From Nephthysia sp036513515 (GTDB lineage Bacteria; Chloroflexota; Dormibacteria; Dormibacterales; Dormibacteraceae): a stretch of 6,165 bases of DNA. This document shows positions 5,336 to 6,165 of the stretch, one piece after another; positions within the stretch are counted from its first letter, which is position 1; each line of letters starts with the position of its first letter. The notes beneath the pieces are model-generated. The model did not search any database. It saw nothing but the letters and a program-made list of their open reading frames with translations, and was not told the DNA's origin. The position numbers and the translations under genes are program-made. Location of the stretch: the NCBI GenBank assembly GCA_036513515.1, contig DATBYW010000327.1, positions 1 to 6,165 on the forward strand, read 5' to 3'.

Positions 5336-5983
5336 ATGCAAGCGCACTTGAAAGCGACCACATCGCCGGTAAGGTCCTTCCTTTCGCTCGCCGGCGCGGC
5401 TGGCATAGCGGTTCCGATCCTGATGTGGACGGCTTTCCTGGTCTTCGGCCTGACGCACCCGGGCTACAACCTTCTCCTCGACGTGGCGAGCAGGCTTGGA
5501 ATGAAAGGCACCACCAATGCGCTCATCTTCAACATCGTCCACTTCTACGCAGCGGGGACGCTCCTGCTTATCTTCGCGGTGGGCCTCTGGGCAGCGGACA
5601 TGGGTCGGGCATCGAGGGTGGCGGCTGCGATCATCGCAGTGGTCGCGGTCGCGCAAATCCTCTCCGGCTACTTCAGCCTCGACCCTGATTCCAGGTCTGC
5701 GAGCATGCTTCACGAGAATCTGGGGCTGCCCCCGATCCTTGGCATCCCGGCGGCGGCGTTGCTGATGGCGCCTGCCTTGCATGGAGCGCGTCGAACCATC
5801 TCCGTAGGTGTCGCCGCCCTCTTGGGGCTGATGATCCTGACGCTCATCCTGCTGATGGCTCTCGGCATGGATGTCGCGATCGGTTTGTTTCAGCGGCTCT
5901 ACATCGGGGTTATGTCGGTCTGGATCGTCACCGTCGGCCTCTGGCTGCGGAACCTTGATGCGACTCGGCCTGCGGTTCGGTAG
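5336..5983 (+). CDS. DUF998 family integral membrane protein
   Basis: This is a 215-residue protein with six hydrophobic segments (about 16-38, 63-86, 94-114, 129-148, 154-176, 180-204). The pattern fits DUF998: a first helix leading into THPGYNLLLDVASRLG (40-55), where family members usually have 'HPGYxxxxxxxSxLG'; then a helix ending in GLW; GYFSLDP (111-117) after helix 3; and LHENLGLPPILGIPAAALLM (125-144). Length is typical. No biochemical role is established for the family that I can cite; it acts in the cytoplasmic membrane. The ATG at 5336 is chosen over the in-frame ATG at 5153 because the extension lies inside the divergent kinase gene and is low in family character, and a -10 box stands seven bases upstream. 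It is divergent from the kinase/regulator operon, so regulation by that pair is possible but unproven. Confidence 0.85.
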   Translation: MQAHLKATTSPVRSFLSLAGAAGIAVPILMWTAFLVFGLTHPGYNLLLDVASRLGMKGTTNALIFNIVHFYAAGTLLLIFAVGLWAADMGRASRVAAAIIAVVAVAQILSGYFSLDPDSRSASMLHENLGLPPILGIPAAALLMAPALHGARRTISVGVAALLGLMILTLILLMALGMDVAIGLFQRLYIGVMSVWIVTVGLWLRNLDATRPAVR

Positions 5984-6007
5984 CCCCTCCTCCTGACCCG
6001 CAAGGCA

Positions 6008-6165
6008 CTACCTGTCCTGCGCACCCCGGTGTTCGGTCAGCACTTCTTCGATGACCTGGCGCGCCCCGTGCCGCCACCCCATCCGGAGGCCGGCGACGTC
6101 CGCCTCATCACGGCCCGTCTTCAGGGCCGGGGCGAGGGTGACCAGGGCCTTCCAAAGGGCCCAGC
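6008..6165 (-). CDS. C-terminal end of a probable aminoglycoside/choline phosphotransferase-family (APH) protein (partial)
   Basis: On the - strand a frame is open from the window edge (first full codon at 6163) to a TAG at 6008-6010, giving 51 residues beginning WALWKALVTL and ending near ARQVIEEVLTEHR. Codons mostly end in G or C. The order 'WAL-x-KAL ... short variable stretch ... A-R-x-V-I-x-E-V-L' resembles the C-terminal helices of APH-fold kinases, where a 'GWALxxAL' helix is followed by a last helix of the type 'ARRVIxEVLAD'. The catalytic HGD and DxD motifs would lie outside the window, so neither activity nor substrate can be judged. The gene converges with the DUF998 gene across 24 bases. 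Confidence 0.5.
   Translation of the reverse strand, partial: WALWKALVTLAPALKTGRDEADVAGLRMGWRHGARQVIEEVLTEHRGAQDR

Noticed and set aside
4898..5782. 294-residue - strand open frame spanning the kinase N-terminus, the divergent region and the start of the DUF998 gene
   Set aside because: It is Arg/His/Asp-rich, overlaps two well-supported genes on different frames and shows no domain.
1..6165. CRISPR array, tRNA, rRNA, riboswitch, transposase or integrase
   Set aside because: No regularly spaced repeats, no structured RNA pattern and no transposase or integrase motif were seen on either strand.

Overview
The window is GC-rich (by eye somewhat above 60%) and its genes strongly favour G or C at third codon positions. 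It encodes several families common in soil-type Actinomycetota: two flavin/F420-type split-barrel proteins, a DinB-fold protein, a NarL-type two-component pair and a DUF998 membrane protein. One gene has an actinobacterial-style leaderless start (TANNNT seven bases before an ATG). A high-GC actinobacterium is the best guess. No marker gene fixes the lineage. I see no rRNA, tRNA, CRISPR array, intact transposase or phage gene.

Layout from left to right: the last 32 codons of an unidentified + strand gene (1-99); a small one-helix membrane protein with a Trp-rich head (252-548, +); a PNPOx/FDOR-fold protein (627-1079, -); a decayed remnant of a dihydrofolate-reductase/RibD-like gene (about 1195-1344, -) that runs into a perfect small hairpin; a DinB-family protein (1407-1922, -); a second FDOR-fold protein (2055-2579, +), divergent from DinB across 132 bases; a two-component operon on the - strand, with a multi-spanning histidine kinase (5202-3289) followed by its NarL/FixJ response regulator (3296-2613) with an 8-base overlap; a divergent six-helix DUF998 protein (5336-5983, +); and at the right edge the C-terminal 51 codons of a - strand gene resembling the aminoglycoside-phosphotransferase family (6008-6165).

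The only firmly linked genes are the kinase and regulator: the kinase would sense an unknown signal through its membrane region and phosphorylate Asp57 of the regulator, which binds DNA through a LuxR-type domain. Their targets cannot be read here, although the divergent DUF998 gene shares the 133-base upstream region and is a reasonable candidate. The other genes are mostly single-gene units in changing orientations, with a gene remnant among them, as in a reshuffled accessory or niche-adaptation region. The two split-barrel proteins and the DinB protein would fit redox or detoxification chemistry, but that is inference. I found no convincing undescribed multi-gene system; the most unusual items are the DHFR remnant with its hairpin, the small Trp-rich membrane protein and the kinase's unassigned membrane sensor.
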